Part shown: one piece after another, positions 61,499-64,000 of the stretch
Layout: every line of letters starts with the position of its first letter
Position numbering within the stretch: the stretch's first letter is position 1
NCBI GenBank assembly: GCA_950106755.1
Contig: OX467084.1
Coordinates: 35,653,213-35,717,212, forward strand
Length of the DNA: 64,000 nt
Direction: 5' to 3'
DNA from: Climacium dendroides
Taxonomy: Eukaryota; Streptophyta; Bryopsida; Hypnales; Climaciaceae
The notes under the pieces: generated by a model
The model's input: the letters and a program-made list of their open reading frames with translations, nothing else
Database searches by the model: none
Told to the model about the DNA's origin: nothing
Made by a program: the position numbers and the translations under genes

Positions 61499-62152
61499 TT
61501 AACCCCCAAATGACCTTGAGAACAGAATGTGTTCTTAACCAATTTTTGGAGTTAAATAAAACCTTATGAAATTACTTTTTTTAGTAGTTTATATTTTTGA
61601 AAAAATCTTTTTGAAGTCTAGTTTTAGCTTCGAAAATCCGATTTTGAAAATGATTGATTATGATTTTTTTATTCAAGATTTTGTGCACGGGTGTCCATTG
61701 CAATTTTGACTTTTTGTAGTGTTGAGGGCTCTTGGGAATGAGCCTCAAATACACTAGATTTTTAAGAAAAAATCACATTAGAAATTCATTTAAAAACATT
61801 GTAGAGTATATTTTGAAAAGTCATAAATTGATTGGGATTATGCACGTTAGGCCCTTTAACCTCATATTTTTTTGGTGCCCAACTTTTTAGATTTGACATG
61901 TGAAAAGAAGATTGAAAGACTTCAAATCACTTTCACAGTTTTAACACCCTCACGATCAAACATTATAATCTTTCAATCCATAAGAGATATTGTTGTGTTT
62001 TCTTTTTTAATGTGATCTTTAACATGTCTAGATTGATTTTGTACGGTTACAATTCAAAAAAAATGGTACAACTTATTAAAATGTTGGCTTTTAGTTTAAT
62101 TTAGAGCAAATTCTTAGAAGCTCAAGAAATTCTAAGGTCATTTAGGGGTTAA
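61499..62152 (-). mobile_element. 0.65-kb TTAA-family element, best preserved ends (copy 7)
   Basis: TTAA-CCCCCAAATGACCTT at the left mirrors AAGGTCATTTAGGGG-TTAA at the right: 15 bp of terminal inverted repeat with one mismatch and TTAA on both sides. The body is the reverse complement of copies 2 and 4 along its length. It has no ORF, so it must rely on a transposase made elsewhere. Confidence 0.8.
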
Positions 62153-62226
62153 CCCCCAATGACCACAAGAATGAATTTCCAAATCTTTTTCTTCAACATG
62201 TTTCTATTTTCTGGATTTATTCTTGA

Positions 62227-62230
<4 letters not shown>

Positions 62231-62302
<72 letters not shown>
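62231..62302. repeat. AT microsatellite, 36 units
   Basis: An uninterrupted run of 36 AT dinucleotides. It can form a cruciform and is likely length-polymorphic. Confidence 0.97.
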
Positions 62303-62305
<3 letters not shown>

Positions 62306-64000
62306 TTTTTTGAACAATTATATATTAAAAAGTATAGGTATTGATTTGTGTACTAAATGATTTAACCACATGAATATGATCTGTGAATCAAAGTTTACAA
62401 CTATTGTTTGAGAATCATCATTAAACTATTATTCTAAATTGCATTTAATAATACATCTTCACTATTTTGGAAATTTGGATTATCCCTGGTCTTTAAGGAG
62501 TCAATAAAAAGCTTTATGATGAAATAAAATCACTGGGCTTCAAGAAACTAATTAAATGATAGAAAAGTTTTCATAAATTTAATGATTAAAACCCTAGCTA
62601 TGTTGAATAGTACTTGCCAATCTGGCTATTGATAAAAGATATTTGATATTACTCTAGAATGTAACATCGTTAAACCCTAAACCATGTAGATGTACTCCCT
62701 CTATCTCAAAAAAAATCTAAGGTTGTGAAAAATTCATTGTCTCAAATTAAGTTTGATGTTTTAATGGTTGATAGAAATGAAACACCATCTAAATATTGCA
62801 AAATGATCAACAATTCCCTTCCACATTGAAGCTTGTCCTTGCTTATGTATAACAATTGGCAACGCTTGTTGTTGTCCAATAGCATGGCATAGACCATGCA
62901 GTGCTACTAGAAGAGGAAAATGTTGTTCAACTTTTTTTTGTGCATGTTCCAAAAAGTTTTTTATGTGGCATCAATTATAGAATCAATGTCCTCATGGTAG
63001 AGTTGCAATGTGGTTCAATCACTTAGAAGTTTCAATCAATTTCAATTCAATGCACTAGAGTTGTTCGCAAAATAGAAGAAAATTCACAATTTTGGTGCCA
63101 ATTTTCAACATGTACATAACTTCAAAACTTTGACACCTACTAGAGATGACCAAAAGTTGCAATAACTACACATTCCTATCCACATAGGAGCACCTCACAC
63201 ACTACCTAAACCTTTCCAAGTGTGTTTTTCCTATGAAAAAAGAACATGGACTCATAGTTATCCCCAATAAAGAAATCATTTTTTTTCAAAATCTAACCAT
63301 ATAGATGTTTTAAAAGCTTGTTTACTAGTGTGCATACCAATTTTGAGTGTAAAATTGCATAGGTGCTATGAAATTATAACAAGAGAAATGCATATCCTAT
63401 TTATAATATACTACCTTACATTGCACTATTTCCTAAACTTTACAAATAAGAGTTTTCTGAAATTGGAGGTGACATGAACAACTAGAAATTGTATTATTAC
63501 ACTAAAATGCACTTCTAAAAACCTTAAATTTAAATGAAGAGTTATCAAACTCATTACACAACCTACCATGCAATTGTTGAAATGCAATTTTGTTGAATAA
63601 ATAGAAATCACAAATAACTCCAAATCAACACTTACATGTTTAAATTTAGAATAGTGAAAATCGTGAAAACACATTAGGGACTCAAACCATTTTCAAAGTC
63701 TTTCCATTGGGACCATTTTTAGAGTAAAACAAATAAGTACAATTTCTTAGATCTCAAATCAAGTGAAATTGGCAAGATTTGATCAAAGACAAGAAATCAA
63801 GTAAAATTGACAAGCTTTATTCTTCCACTAATGGTACAAATATGCCTTTGAGGAACTCTCAAAAAATCAAATATTTTCCTTTTTCAGTAAAAAATAAAAG
63901 CTTCCAATAGCTAACCCTTCAATACTGCCCATAAAAAAATTTAAGAATGACAAAAAGGAATTCAACTGCCCACAAACGAGCTGAAATTTTTGGAGCAACC
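62303..64000. other. AT-rich intergenic DNA with one Stowaway-like end
   Basis: The part at 62,310-62,520 matches 9,290-9,560. At 62,693 the string TACTCCCTCTATCTCAAAAA resembles the ends of the Stowaway-like elements at 10.7-11.9 kb, but no partner end is seen. No gene is supported. Confidence 0.45.

Noticed and set aside
4461..62152. TTTAGGG-like strings at many repeat ends, reminiscent of plant telomere repeats
   Set aside because: They occur singly as part of the TTAACCCCTAAA element ends, never as tandem arrays.
62159..62344. Open frame with a long Tyr-Ile repeat
   Set aside because: It is only the translation of the AT microsatellite.
62761..62952. Minus-strand 63-codon frame with a less AT-biased composition
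   Set aside because: No family resemblance, no start context and no neighbouring exon; it may be a transposase remnant but I cannot support that.

Overview
The window looks like nuclear DNA of a land plant, most likely a seedless one (bryophyte, lycophyte or fern grade). Two large genes are canonical streptophyte housekeeping genes with many short GT-AG introns, and a third is a plant VQ-motif gene. Very AT-rich repeat-filled DNA separates islands of higher GC. A small EF-hand gene of the animal/protist CIB type would fit a lineage that still makes flagellated sperm. I cannot name the species.

Layout. 1-6.1 kb: AT-rich intergenic DNA with a tRNA-derived SINE-like head, an 81-bp tandem duplication and a TTAA-flanked element. 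6.12-7.61 kb (minus): a three-exon CIB-like calcium-sensor gene. 7.7-13.2 kb: repeats, including two Stowaway-like TA-flanked palindromic elements whose arms are interleaved. 13.2-16.8 kb: a GC-rich island with an intronless VQ-motif gene (13,927-14,730, plus). 16.8-25.8 kb: repeat-rich intergenic DNA. 26.2-39.3 kb (minus): a 21-exon gene for an ATXR3/SDG2-type histone H3K4 methyltransferase of about 2,673 aa, with a TATA box near 40.9 kb. 41-45.3 kb: tandem and terminal-inverted-repeat elements. 45.86-55.54 kb (plus): a 25-exon exocyst SEC10 gene of about 830 aa. 56-64 kb: nested and inverted repeats, plus a long AT microsatellite.

The genes do not form a pathway. ATXR3 acts on chromatin, SEC10 in exocytosis, the VQ protein probably with WRKY factors and MAP kinases, and the CIB-like protein in calcium signalling. 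Exon models were built by hand. Every proposed junction uses GT/AG and preserves phase, and the translations follow the families throughout.

The strongest non-genic signal is a set of seven non-autonomous elements, 0.13-1.0 kb long. Their ends lie at TTAA (or a one-base variant) and begin CCC, which is the signature of the piggyBac superfamily. Two of them sit inside SEC10 introns and no transposase is visible. The next best signals are the interleaved palindromes at 10.7-11.9 kb and a candidate in-frame cassette exon in SEC10.
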